64,000 nucleotides of DNA from Nautilus pompilius (taxonomy: Eukaryota > Mollusca > Cephalopoda > Nautilida > Nautilidae). The DNA lies in assembly GCA_018389105.1 (NCBI GenBank), contig JACATO010002191.1, forward strand, positions 310,001-374,000. The letters run 5' to 3'. A program made the translations under genes and the position numbers. Positions 49,280 to 62,130 of the stretch are shown one piece after another (the stretch's first letter is position 1; each line of letters begins with the position of its first letter). The notes below the pieces were generated by a model. That model was not told the origin of the DNA and made no database searches. It was given only the letters and a program-made list of their open reading frames with translations.

Positions 49280-52200
49280 TGCTATTAATTTAGAAGTCAT
49301 CAGAAGTATTAGATTTAAATAATATGGGATTTTACCTAAAGTGCAGGTGCTAGGGTTATATGAAAAATCTGTTTCAGTGTTGTTGTTTTTTAACTAGTAT
49401 ATTTATTATATGTAGCCGTTATGATTGCCTGAAGACATTAAGGACATTCTCCTACTTTCTGTAGATAGTTCATCAAATAAAGATCCGTGCATACCTCTTA
49501 AAATGGTAAAGTCCTTCCTTCTGTGGGTTTTTTTTTTGTCTCTTCCACGATGATCCTGTACTGATTCCTCAATGTCTATAACGATTACAGCCAAGGGTGG
49601 TCATGCTAACTTTTTAAATCCATTTCATATGACCCCGACAGCCATACTTTACGTTCAGGGCTACATTATGCAAACCCTAAGGCTGCTGATGACTTAAAAT
49701 CAAATTATTTAATAATATAGGGTGGTGTCTGACTTATACACAGTAATGTGTGTTTATAGAAATCCGATGAGTTTTATTTTCCTATATGCCTAATTTGATT
49801 AAATGTTAAACCAACTTTTAACTTTATTTAATTTGTTTTTCTCTCCTTTAGTATTTCCAGGGTAAAAAACAGGTCTCTTGATAGATGCTGGTGGGGGAGG
49901 GGGCCTTATCTCACATGGTTTGTGAACAGGGTAACAATGGAAACAAAAGTTCAAAGGACCCAGCTTCCACCACAACAAACATAATCTCCTAGAGATCATT
50001 AGGCCTTGAGTTCTGTAGACTTCAGCTTGACTCAGTCATTAAGACACTATCTGAACTTCTGCCCAAACCACCAATTAGTTAACATTTCGCCCCAGACAAA
50101 ACCCTTTGCATCTTTTCCTTCAGACATAAGGACCCTTATCAGGAAAGCTAATGCAATTTTCAAACCTAACTCTTGTTTTGTGGGGGGAACTGCAGAGCAA
50201 ATCAGACCTTTTTGATTTTTTTTTTTCTTTTTTTCTCTGGCTTTGACCTTTACCAGATAAATTGGCAGAAGCAGGGGAGAGATTTTATTCCCCGAAGACT
50301 ATTTCGTTTTGTTAGCCCAGTGGTCTAATGACAGATCTCCTTTGTTGGTCATTTCATGGTGATTAGCTAGCAAGCAAGCCCCTTTTGGGAAGTGAGAAAG
50401 ACAAGCAATCTAGAGAAACCTTTCCTATGTTTTCTCCCCTTTTTTTTGTCCTTACTGCAGGTGAATAGAAATATCAGTAAATTTGGTGGCATTCTTTTAG
50501 TGTTTGTCTTTATATTTCCGAGTTTAATAAATTCATTTGGCTTTTCTGGTCTTTGTTAACTGATTAGGAATCAAAACCACGTGAATAGTTACATGTTTGG
50601 CTTGACAAGACTGTGATTGAGTTTAGCCACTGGGCACCACCACAGATTGCTAGCTGATCTGGTGATGCGCAAAGACTGCTATGTCAGTTGCCGCCAACAT
50701 TCACATGTCTTCTCTTCATGTTTCCACGGTCACCAGCTTCAGATTTCTGGTTGAGTGCTTGGAGAAACTGAGCAACATTGCTCTTCTGATAATCAAACAG
50801 TGCCACAGCAGCAGTGACGCGATTTATGAGTATTTCTCACCAAGTGTGGGACATCTTGCTGTTTGGGTATTTATTACACAAATTGCACCATTATTTGCTA
50901 GAAGTTTTCATACCTATTAGAACACCTGAGCAAAAGACTTGAAAGCTTTGACTAGCATCACTGCATACATAAAATGAAATAACCAACCAACTAAGGCTTT
51001 GCTCGTGTCATTTGCAAGCTGAAACCTATCATAACTTTGCACTTCAGATTTAATTTGGATCGGTGCATATATTTAGATATATAATTGTTTTGTTATTGAA
51101 TGCATTATATAATAATGAGAAAGACATTTAATTGTATAGTATATCGTAACAGAATGGCTATAGTTTTTTTGTTTGTTTTAGTAGATTGTTCATATTGGCT
51201 GGATGCTCTTTTTGGGTCCCATGTATATTTTAAACTTTCCACCCTTTTGAATTTTTTTAAATACCTAATTTGTGTGCATAATCTGGGTATGGACTGTACA
51301 TTAAAAAATGTATCTTTCTCTCTCTCTTAATTCTGTGTGTGTGCATGCGTGTGTGTGTGTGTGTGTGTTTTTTCAATTTCTGATCATTTATATTTACTTA
51401 ATTAACAATGTTATTAGCAAAGAAACTGCCAAGTATAATCTGTCTGACAGATTTTTCAACATATTTATCTATCCTATCTGTATTAATAATTTTGTTTTTG
51501 CATTTAAGTTTATAAGAAAAAAAAATCTGTCTTTAAAATAAATTGAGGAGTTTACAGATTTTTATACTTGTAATTTTGTCTGTCTTTTTAAATATTTTAA
51601 ATTTATAAATGGACTTTCTTCCTTTCTCTGGACTCTAGCTAAATAATTAAAATTATTTCCTTATGCTTCTCTTTAAACAAAGTACCTGTGGACACTACAC
51701 AGGTGATCACTGACAAAGCTCGTAAATGGAAGATCTTGTAATTGGCTCCTTTAAATTCTTCCGTTAATATTCATCTACATTTTAAATGTACAGATAAATT
51801 ATATTTTTCCCTCTCTCTTATTTTACACAAACTTCTGACCAAAAATAGGAGATGTAATGAAGCTGAAGTTCTGAAAGAAAAGAAGAAAGTTATAGGGGGG
51901 GTGTAATTTTTATAACTCAGGTATCACTGCATTTTGGAACTGAAAAGGTATAATCGATTCAGATTTTGAGTTGAAAAGATTTTTTAAAAAATAACAGAAA
52001 TTCGTAACTTTAAGGGTTTAGCTTTTAGAAATTAGTTTTGCTACCTATTTTGTGAAAATAATTAGCATGTGTAAACAATAGACAGATTAAATTACCTGAA
52101 CTAAGACATGCCCATTGTTACTTTGTACCAGGGGAGGGAGGTTAGTTGCTGGAGGTGGGGGAGTTAATTATCTCAAGACTGTTAAGGATACAGCTGGACA

Positions 52201-53821
52201 AGTTCTTTATGGTCCTCAGCTGAAAAGCCTTGTCCTTCCACTGGTCAGTGGTCAGTTGATCTGCCTTTGTTGAAAATAATCCACATTCTCTCTCTCTCAT
52301 TTCAGCTCCTCTGACCCACCATCCCATTGTCTGAGATAGCTCTTGTTTGACCATGGGGGCTTTAGAATGCACCCGGCTCTTGGACTTGTTGCCAGTCCAG
52401 CATGTTTTACAAGAGCTTCTCTTGCAGTTTTGATGGGCTAATTAAGCACATCATTAACTTTATCCCCCCCACACCCCTTTAGGATCAATAGCCAGGGGTA
52501 GTAGCTAGGGGACACCTTTCATTAGGAGTGGACATCTCCTGTACTCGCAATGGACACTTAATCACTGCCTGGGTCCAGAACTACCAGAAAGGCTGTGATA
52601 GCAAAAGACTGGCCTCTCCACCTTCCCACTGCTGACCAATCATGCACAGTTAATGATACCCTGAAACCACTAGTTCTGCGTCCTAATCAATGAGATACGC
52701 CTTCGCAAGGGAGGCACCACAAGGTGCTTGGTTAACCAACTTTACTGCGAGCAACTATAAGCATTGTGAGGTTTCTGGCAGCTTGGGGAAGCCATCTGAT
52801 TGAGATTACCACGTTGATTTGTCATCACGAAGGTTTTACGACCTTCGTCTCTAAGCTTGTAGACGTCAGTTTGGCTGTTGTGAATTCTATACCCTATTAT
52901 TCTCTACAGTGCAATGTTATGACTGTCAGATTTTCCTGAAACTGCCCAAGTCTCAAAGGCAGCTCCCATCACCTTTAATAGATCTTTTTTAGTTGCAAAT
53001 AACTCCATTAAATTGTCTGAAGACAAGAAACTGATGCTAATGTTTTATGTTGTACCATTGATTGTGTGCAATTGGGACTTATTAGAGAAATTATAACCAT
53101 CTGGCAACATAATTTACCGGTACTAAAAGATTAAGAACATAACATCAAATAATTGAAGTGTGAGTGGACAGATATTAGATAATTGTTGTTTGGAAGGCTT
53201 TTTTTTTTTTTTTTAAAGAAACGGGTGTTTCTTGAACCTTGTAAGAAAATCGGAAAAGAACATTATGTGGAGGCTTCTTTTGCTGCTGCAGTGAACATGC
53301 GCTATTAATTAAATGCACACACCACTAATTGCTTATTTGAGAAAATATAAACATTTTATTGTTTTGAAATGTCTGTCAGTGGATAACTCTCTTACATTCC
53401 AATAATCTATAACCAAATATCTAAAACCATGCATTGTGTTCATTATCACTATATACGTATAAAAGTGAGAGGTATAAGTAGTTTTTTTAAAGTTTATGGA
53501 TAAACCACTTTTATTATTTTCAGTATATCTGATTGATTGATTGATTGATAACGAGTTGTATCAGCATCTTAAAATTTCTGATTCACATCTTTATCATTAA
53601 TTTTAAGCTTTGTTTGGCTACTTGGCCTTATTTGCATTCCTTTTTAATAAAGTTTATTTTGATTTCCTAATTTAACGTCTGGTTAATCCAGATTTACTGT
53701 TTTATTTTTTGTTAGGCTTTGACGCAATTTAATAATATTTCCTCATGCATTTTAAAATGACCCACCACCTGTTAAGTATAAATATTTATCATTTGGTCTC
53801 CTTTCAAATGCTACATCAGTT
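49280..53821. other. AT-rich intron, no gene recognised
   Basis: GT run at about 51336-51369 and GATT repeats at about 53533-53549. A moderately GC-balanced patch at 52140-52860 contains no recognisable exon. Confidence 0.45.
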
Positions 53822-54079
53822 TTAACTTACTTAGACCACCTGCTTTAGCCTAGAAGCACTGGTTAATTGGCATTTGTGTTAAACTGGTCATTTATTTAGC
53901 CAATGCAGTTGTAATGCAAAACACTCGGGGCTAAAGTGATAGACAATATTTGTCATTACAAAGGGTTATATTAATGATGGAGCTACTGTGTGTCATAGCC
54001 CTTATGACTCAATCTGTGCTGAGTAATACAGATTTGAAGGGCAGTGAAAATCAACCCTGGGTGATATACGGAGGGTTAA
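53822..54079 (+). mobile_element. Copy F of TTAA-flanked MITE
   Basis: The left TTAA is placed at 53822-53825 by comparison with copy D (shared TTAGCCTAGAAGCACTGGTTA). The right end GATATACGGAGGGTTAA is well preserved (TTAA 54076-54079). The interior shows the clearest family core: GTAATGCAAAACACTCGGGG, GTCATTACAAAGGGTTATAT and GAGTAATACAGATTTGAAGG. Confidence 0.8.
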
Positions 54080-54264
54080 TAGCTTTTCTGTCTCCAACAG
54101 TTGTTTTCTGTTTTTGTTGTTTTACGCATAGTAAGTGAACTAATTAAAACTGCATTTCATAAAATCTTGGTCATGAAAATTGAGGGCTATCTAGGCGCTC
54201 AGTGATATCAAGTTATGGCACACGTTTTTGCAGTAAGCGTTCCTGTGCTTGTACAGAAAGTAAC

Positions 54265-54340
54265 CTAAGCTGGTCTTGAACTCGTGACCTATTGGTTCTA
54301 AGTGTTTCACTCACAGACTCCCAAGTTGCTAAGTTCATTC
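54265..54340 (-). mobile_element. tRNA-like SINE head
   Basis: On the minus strand, TTGGGAGTCTGTGAGTGAAA is followed by a good B box, ACGAGTTCAAGACC. The body is not recognisable, so this may be a truncated SINE. No cloverleaf could be drawn that would support a working tRNA gene. Confidence 0.45.
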
Positions 54341-55671
54341 CTCTCCCTCCCCCAACTGTTGGTTAGTAAGAATGAGATCTGGGAAGAGAACAGGGCCAGA
54401 AATTGTCACTATAAGGTTACAAGAAAAGTCTGTTGCCCAACTTGAAAATTCTCTAAGCGTGTTCCTGAACATCCATGCGTCATGCACTGTGCTGGAAAAT
54501 CTTTGCCAGTAAATTTCTGTTTGTGTGTCGAGGCCAGAAGCATATTTGTGACAGAAGAAATGCAAATTTAATTTTTAAAATATAAATAATGGTGGCATAC
54601 TTATTTGAACATAGAGACCACTAACTTCAGTTACATGACTCTTATTTGCAGACATAGTCTGTGGCCACCAGGTTTTCTAACAGGTAAAATAATCATCTGG
54701 TTATTGGAAATGAAAGCTATACTTTATTTTTCCTGGTATTAGATAAGCATGTACTTGTCTGGTAATTGATTCTTTTGTTTAGGTAGTAGAAATGATTTTA
54801 TATCGTGGTGAAAATATAGAATTTTCCTTCATTTTATTTTAATTTTAATGCTTGCGTGTAGTTTCAGTAAGGTTTCTAAACTCGACAGAACTCTGGTTAA
54901 CAGTAAACACTTCTGGCCAGTTATGTTGTCAGGTAAGATTCTCCACACAGGTGTGTTGCTGACAGGTAATTGGTAGTTGAAGACAATAAAAATGGGTATG
55001 CGATTACAAGATGGTAAAAGATGAAAGGATTGCAGTAATAGAAGCCAGCAGTGGATCCCCATGTAATAAATTTAGCAGTCATCCTAGAAATTTTTCTTTG
55101 TGGGACACCTAGCAGGGATCCTAAGCCTGGTCACCCCACCCCCTAGCTGAAATCTTGACAGTACCTTTGGCATTAATAAAACAGGCCCTGCTGAGTACAA
55201 AGTTTGCCGCTGCCTTCCTACTGTGTACCCTCATTCCACACTGACAGGTAGATTAATCAGTCTTCACAAGAATTTAGTCAGGCATGAAATAAAGCTACCT
55301 GTTTTAGTTTCTATTTCTTGGACTTGATCTAAAGGCAAAAGAAAAAAGGATAAATGTAGTATAGCATAATAACACGCAATCTTTCTTTTTCCTTTTTTAA
55401 AAGAAGGGGTTATTCAGATCTCTTTAAATTGGCGTATAACCTAATATAAGCAGAGATTTTTATATATTCAGAACTGGAATATTGTTAAAAGATTGCAGTT
55501 CTCATTTTTTTGACAGTCAGGAAGAAAATTATAACCAGAAATATTATTGCTTTTGTATACCTTTCCTGGATATGTTTTTTTTTTGTGTGTGTTTTGTGTG
55601 TGTTTATTTTATAAAGGTTTATAGCATTTGTTTAGAAATACAGGAAAATCTTCTTAGCTAGAGTCTGTTTG

Positions 55672-55708
<37 letters not shown>

Positions 55709-56433
55709 AGAGGGTGAATATATACACTGGCAACCATAATTGTGAGTTCGCTATTAAAATATCCCACCATTAAAATAGCATGCTTCATGCTTGAATTATT
55801 TTATAGACGAGCCCACAGTTGTGGCCTTAAGTGTATGTGTAGTATGAATAAAATAGACCACAGTGTTCATTTGTGGAGTGAGTTATTACAATCTTGCGAT
55901 AGGAAGTTTTCAAAAAAAGAAAAAAGGTCTCCCTAAATCTTTAGCTAAACTTCCCTGTTTTGAAAACATCTTGCAGATGTTATTTCTGTTAAGTGAAGGG
56001 CAGTCGTCATGTGTGTTGCGGTTGGGGATCTTCATAGGGGTACTCAAATTGGGTGTGATGAGCGTGTAATGCCATTAACAGAATGCGACGCACGCTTTTG
56101 GTAATTTTTAACATCGATCAGCTGGGCAGGTTGTTTACTTTATATATATATATATTCAAGATTGTAGCTGACAAGGTTCATTAGAAACTTTTTTTTAAAT
56201 TTGTCCTCCTCCTGTTTAGGAGAGAGTTCTTCCAGAGACAGAAAATTACTCTTTAAAAGAAAAGGAACATTTTTTAACCAATTTCAGCATCACGGTGGCA
56301 GTTATGAAAACAGTCGGTTACTTCAAAAGTTCGGCTTGCTTTATTTAACAACAGAAAAAAAAGGTTGGGTGGAGGACTATAGTTATTTTTGGTATACATC
56401 TTTATTTGAATCTTTTTCCTGAAAAATAGTAAT
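54341..56433. other. AT-rich non-coding stretch
   Basis: Contains GT runs at about 55583-55605 and 55679-55704. A possible acceptor at 56220 has no convincing exon after it. Confidence 0.4.
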
Positions 56434-56670
56434 ATTTGGATGGCGCGCACACCTTGCAAACGAAAGGACCCAGGTTCAGTTCCTGAGCAGCACAAGACCA
56501 AAGACAAGTTTCCCTTCCTTCAGATGCTCCTTCCTCACAGCAAGAGGTGCCCCTCTGTTAGCTGATTGACAGCAAATCACTTTCTGGGGTTATGGTTCTG
56601 CCAGACTGGTTAATGAGTTGTCTGGTCTTTGCAGATATTCCTGCACACCAGGTTATACTACCTAAAAATG
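56434..56670 (+). mobile_element. tRNA-headed SINE-like copy
   Basis: The head starts GGATGGCGCGCACACCTTGC with B box GGTTCAGTTCC at about 56473-56483. A C/T-rich body with GTTATGGTTCTGCCAGAC follows. The body differs from the 490-828 family, so it may be a different subfamily. Confidence 0.5.
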
Positions 56671-56789
56671 TCATTGCTGAATGGACAGTAGCTCCTGCAC
56701 TATTATATATAAAAAAAAAAAAAACCTCAGGCATTCAGATGTTCGTGCACAATATGTGAAAAGCTATTTCCAGTTAAGAGTGCCAACCG

Positions 56790-56822
56790 TCGTTGTTGTT
56801 GTTGTTGTTGTTGTTGTTGTTG
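56790..56822. repeat. GTT trinucleotide microsatellite
   Basis: About 11 GTT units; the valine/leucine runs in reading frames here are low-complexity artefacts. Confidence 0.9.
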
Positions 56823-57137
56823 AGCGAGTTGGACTTCCAAACGAGGTTCTTTGTTGTTGTGATGATAACAGACTTTAGGAGAAAAGGGGTGGGCTCTCAT
56901 AAAATGGTGGTGTTTTGTCCTTGCACCCAGATAGTACTATTATTCCAGAAAATTTTAGGAATGACCGGTCTCGATCTCTAGAGATGGAGAGATACATGAA
57001 GTAGAAAAATCAGATAAGTATTCCTCAGCATATTGTTTAGTCAGGTCTTTTAGGGGGACAGATTAATGGTTTAGAAACTCGGTAATTTACCATTAAACAT
57101 GAGAGAACTAAGGCATAATACTAAACCAAACAGAACC

Positions 57138-57299
57138 TTTTAAACTAATAGTTTATTTTTAACAAAACGAAACACTCAAGTATAATGAAACAGAAACAGC
57201 GGTTCTGAATGCTCGATAAATCAGTTTCTACTCTTTAAACTGATGTCTTATTTAGCTTGAGCATTTTGTTTTGTTGACAATAAACTATTAGTTTTAAAA
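57138..57299. repeat. Long inverted repeat (foldback element)
   Basis: The left arm at 57138-57180 (starting TTTTAAACTAATAGTTTATT and ending CTCAAG) is a near-perfect reverse complement of 57256-57299 (starting CTTGAG and ending in a run of A), with a loop of about 75 bases. The similarity continues weakly outside the arms to about 57110 and 57335. There is no open frame. It is best read as a foldback or MITE-like element. Confidence 0.85.
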
Positions 57300-57424
57300 T
57301 ATAAATTTTCTTTTGTTTACTACCATTGTTTTTGAATTTTAACTTTGGAAAAAGAAAATGTTAATTTGGTGTACTGTGAATAAATGCATTTATTGATATT
57401 GATAGATATCAAGAGAGTGATGGT

Positions 57425-57605
57425 GATGGCTGCTCAGATCATCTTCCCAACAGCAACTCGTGCAGATCCTCTGAGTCCCTACTAGAAATCTTCACTTTAG
57501 ATTAGAAAGAATCTTGGCTGGTGGAGAAGAGTAAGCAGAAATCTCGTTAGAGAGATACGCCAAACCAAGATGATCCCTAGAGGGCCACTGTACCATGTAT
57601 AGATT
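57425..57605 (-). mobile_element. Degenerate SINE copy
   Basis: On the minus strand, TTGGTTTGGCGTATCTCTC is followed by GATTTCTAGTAGGGACTC. It shares these blocks with the 29066-29421 and 5285-5530 copies. The tRNA-like head is not clear. Confidence 0.5.
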
Positions 57606-60600
57606 TATCGAAACCTAGGAAATTAATGAGGTTTATATAAAATACCTTGTTGACATATTTAAAAACAAACGTTTTTTGTGTGTGCCAAGAATTAAAGGGC
57701 TCCAATTTGGTGACATCGCTACACAAAGCCGCGTATCTGAAACTAAACATCTGATTTCTTTTTTAAAACTAAAGATTTGCGGCCAAATTCTTGTAAAAAT
57801 TAAAAAGTTTTCAATTGAAATTGAATTTCAGAAAATCCAACCCATCAGCACTGGTGGTGGTGCACAAAACTTGCTTTCCAGATGATTCAACTACTTTCAG
57901 TTTGAAGATAGGATTTTTTATTATATTTTTTTTAATATTAACAACAGATTGGCTTCACAAAAAAAAAACTTCCACAATTGCTAGGCTTGGCTGTAACTAT
58001 TGCCAGCTGATTCAAAGTGAGGACAACACACATGTAAAATAAAACTTTATTTGTATATTTAATTTGTTTGTGCAATGTCTCAATTTGCAGGAGAAACAGT
58101 CTAAGTGTAGCCCAACACTGACTCATGTGCTAGCATCACATAGCTTGAATAATGGGGAAATAACTAGGCATGTACCACGAAATCAGCTGTGTAATGGCAA
58201 TTGTCCCATGATCACAGCACCACCCAGTCTCATTCATGTCGTTCCTATAATTCGATTTCTGCCGGTGATCAATTTTATCACAGTGTAAATTTCACATAAA
58301 TGATACTGTGAGCTGATTTATGGGTCCATAAAAGAAACACCCCATGGCCCTTATTAGGGATCAGGGAGATATTCGTGCTAAATTGACAGAAAATGAGAAG
58401 GAAGGCAGCTAAATATGAGGCAATCATCATGAAAATGTATGAGTGGATCTCTAACATTTGGCTTGTTGCAGCATTTTTCAATTTCTGCTGAGGAGTGGGG
58501 ATAAAGCATTTTGAAGTTCAGATAAGGAACCGCGGAACAAGTATCGGGTAGTGTAGTGATGTATGTGGTGAGCACGCGGAGTAAAACAGAAATTTTATTG
58601 GTGCAGAGAAAGGCACGTGTAGTTCAAATGGGCAATGCTTTGACCCTTTTGTGTGTTGGGGCAGCATTTTGCTTGTGATGTCTGTCAGGGGAGATTGTTT
58701 TGTTTAAGTACAGTCTGGCTTTAGTTTGAATAAAGTATAAGAATTGCTTACGTTAATTTTTTGTTGTTGTTGTTGTTTTCATTTCCTTGCCGCCAGCTGA
58801 TATTTAGGGTGTGTCACAAACTTGTTGGCTAGAGCTTGAGATCTTTTAAGTCAGCCTCCAGCACACGCGCGCGCACACACACACAGGACACTAGACACTA
58901 GACACAGGCAAAAGTATGGACTGTGAGTATTACTAACATAATCTGTGAAAATAAGAGGATGAAGTTGGACGTGAACAAGTACATTGTTATGGAAACCGAT
59001 TACAATCTAAACAGCAAAAAAGTAATAATTTAGGTAAATGGCAGTCGGGTGAGAGAGTGTGTAACAAGTGTGTATCCGGACTGCCATCGACAGCAGTAAC
59101 ATTGGTAGATTTGAGCATACATGGTTGTATTCATTGCTACTAAAAATTACGATTTTATATTAAACTCAGCTCATTTATAGCATCCTTCGTATTTATTTAT
59201 ATGATAGACATTTTTCTCTAGTTTGTACTTTTGAGTTTGGAAACCCTGCACTACAATGCCAGACCAACAACCCTTAAACACGAAAAAGTTACTATTTCTG
59301 TCCGCCCACATTTTTCAGGAAATAAACACATTTCTAACTGAAGAAATGCTGCTTGAAAAGATAACTTAGTGCCATTTTTGTTGGATATTAGCCTTTCTCA
59401 CATCTTTCAACGACTTCAGGTTCCCACATTACATCCAAGCTGAGATATGTCATCCTGCCATTTCTTTCTTTTGTCTGCCACGGTTTTATTAGTGCTTTGG
59501 GAGTCCGTTCAGAAACTCTTATGTTCGCAATGTCTGTGGTTCTTGGTACATGACTAGCCCATTTCAGTCTCTTTTGCTTCCTCCTAGATCTTTCAACTCT
59601 GTTCTCTCTTTCATTGTTTTATTTCTTATCCTATCTTATAAAGATACACCCAGCATTCTCCTCTCTCTTTTGTTTCTTTTCTCTTGTTTTTTTACTCTTA
59701 GCAGCCAAATTTCTGAGGCATATATAAAATGTGGGATACAAGAATTAAATAATTAGTGCAATATGAGTAGTATTAATACACACAAAATTTGAGAAAATAT
59801 TTTTTGAGTACTTGTATATACTTCTTCACTAGAAAAAAAAATATGTGCATAATTAAGTAAATATGTGGCAGAAAGTAATGACACTCTTCTTTAATTACAA
59901 TTAATTGCTTAAACAAGATTCTTTTTGACAAGTAATTGACTAGGGAAGAGCACAGAGTGAGTTACTATTAGAAGCAGGTTTCCTCAAGTATTAATAACTG
60001 GCTAGTCTCTCCAACATAGGAAAGCCATCAGCTACTGGATATCTTGGAAGGTTGCTATTCTGTTCATCTTGGAAATCAGATGAAGCAGCTGTTGTTGGTC
60101 AGCAAGCATTTGTCATAAACGATTGATTAGCATCCTTTGTGGATTACCTCTCTGGTGCATGATCTAGAGATGAAGAAGAGTTAAAGAAAAAGATTTGGTG
60201 GACATCATTGGGCTTAACTAGGAAATGGAGAATTTCTATAACTGCTGACGAAGAACACAGGCTGCCATTGACTGGAAGAGTTTGTTGCACATACACAGAG
60301 CAAGGTTAGCCTGGTAATCAATCGTCTTTGTTCTGTTTTTCACCACACAATGACAGACCTTTCAGGAAGACTGAAAATTTGACCAGACTGCCACTGGGAG
60401 GGAATGGCTGCAAACAGAAACCCTTCGTGGTTATTTGTCATAGTTGCTTCAAATAGCCCTTAATGTCCGGATGGTTCTAGCTCAGCATGCAACCGATATA
60501 AATGTGAAGACTACATGCTAAGCTGCTGCCTGACCATCATAAGAACCATTACGTTACCATTTAGCGTTTTTGCTTCACCTCTGACTAGATTGGAAGCAAA

Positions 60601-60916
60601 CAAAAGGTATATAAATGGCCTCTTTTTACATGGTTTGAGCACATCAGGAATATCAAGTAATGGTTACGAGTATATGATATGATACAACCAGGGAGTCGAA
60701 GCCAACTTGAACCTGAATCAGAATATGAAAATAAAAATTTATTGGAGCCAAACCAGTTAAAAACTTGGCTATAGAAAGATAATTGATCCTGTTCTTGAAG
60801 GCTTATGTTATAACATTTGTGTTAACACTGATAATATTAGGAAGAAAGTATCAAATGTTGATAGTGTTGGTCTGTCAAAGAAAGAGTGAAAGGTTGTCAC
60901 CCCTTTTTTTAAGGTT
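57606..60916. other. AT-rich intron, possibly including old transposon flank
   Basis: A tentative exon at 58091-58288 is listed separately. CG/CA alternating repeats lie at about 58865-58885. From about 60000 the composition is less AT-biased and may belong to the hAT element that follows, but no protein motif was recognised before 60917. Confidence 0.35.
58091..58288 (+). CDS. Tentative exon after an acceptor-like site (unrecognised)
   Basis: CTCAATTTGCAG is followed by 65 open codons and a stop. The peptide starts EKQSKCSPTLTHVLASHSLN and ends INFITV. It matches no family I know, including the expected last helix of the ANKS1 PTB domain. The frame could be chance. It is listed only because the acceptor and the open stretch coincide. 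Confidence 0.12.
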   Translation, partial: EKQSKCSPTLTHVLASHSLNNGEITRHVPRNQLCNGNCPMITAPPSLIHVVPIIRFLPVINFITV

Positions 60917-62130
60917 GACTGTGCAACACATTTGAATCACTCTGTTTTGGGTATTAACATCAAGTTTGTAAAAGACAGAGAGATTTCAGTGCATACCATA
61001 GCTTAGAAAACATCCCAGCATCTCAAAAAAAACATGCTTCTTGGAGTGCTAACAAACTATGATATCAGTGTGCAGCAAATATACACCATGACAGTAGTTA
61101 ATGATGCAGACACAATGAGGCATGTCCAGCATCAATGATCATGGCAGTGAACAGAGAGAGGTGGGGAGGAGAAATTTGGATAATGAAGAAGAAACACTTG
61201 ATGTTCACACAAAAGAGGTTGAAAAGATGCAGGTTCAGGTGAAATGCCTGGATTGGAAGAAGCAACGTCAGCTGGACTTCGTACTGGTGTTGCAGTAACA
61301 GGCATCCACTACTTAGCCCATCTCTTCAGCTAGTGGTTGATGATGCCCTTAAAGATCATATTATCTGCTCACACTGGTACTAAAACTCATTCCATCTGTA
61401 AAGAAACTGAGAACTCAGACGTGCATGGTTATTCATAAGAAACTGAAACTTAAAAAACCTGTTTTAGACTGTCCCGCGGGATGGCATGCACCTGATGTGC
61501 TTGAGCACTTGCTCAAACCAGGATGCGGTTGCATCATATTCTTTGCTTTATGTCACAGATGCCAAGTGGAACAACACCATTAAACAATTTAGCCACTTTT
61601 CTCTCGGAGAACCTGCTGAACTCCATGAAAAGAAGGGTAAATTTTCCTGGTTGGAACTGACGCTTTTCTTTGCTGTGGTCTTTTTCAAGGATACCTGGTG
61701 TTTGCCAAAACCCACCTTACCAAGGTGTGCATTGGTATCAAAATATCTGCTAGATCAGCAGCAAGCCAGCCTAAAAACAAAGCAGGTAGGAAGAGAGATG
61801 AATGCCAGACAGAAAGATGACTAACTCAAGCTTCGTCTGCAGGAACATTGGTAGAATTCTAGATTTTTTAAGTCTTGAACCTCACTTAAGCAAAAATTAA
61901 AACATTTTTGAAATATGGCATCAGGGAAGAACAGCTTTACCTGAACTTTTCAAATTGGCTAAAACCGCCACGGTGGCAGTTCCATCAACAAGAATTATAC
62001 CTGAACAAGCTTTTTCTTTCTTTTTTGTGTCAAGTTTGTTATCACTACGAGGAACATATGGCAGAGGACATCATGGTGATCTCTTACAGCAATAGTTTCA
62101 TAGCAAAATTTGGATTTTATTTCCTTGGTT
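60917..62130 (+). pseudogene. Decayed hAT-family transposase
   Basis: On the + strand, with many frameshifts and stops, the hAT order is recognisable. At about 60917-61010 is HSVLGINIKFVKDREIS, matching the region after the first catalytic Asp (RSxLGINxQ). At about 61042-61135 is MLLGVLTNYDISVQQIYTMT followed by VVNDADTM, where hAT enzymes read VTDNGANM. At about 61319-61360 is LQLVVDDALKDHII, the HTLQLAVDDAL motif. At about 61449-61516 is LDCPAGWHAPDVLEHLLK, the LDCPTRWNSTYxMLERLL motif. At about 61943-62055 is ELFKLAKTATVAVPSTRIIP, the start of the C-terminal dimerisation (hATC) domain. hAT enzymes move DNA with 8-bp target duplications. This copy is dead. No BED zinc finger or terminal repeats were found. 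Confidence 0.8.

Noticed and set aside
61486-61824. 112-codon plus-strand frame starting MHLMCLSTC
   Set aside because: It begins out of frame with the hAT motif at 61449-61516 and matches nothing; by-product of the decayed element.
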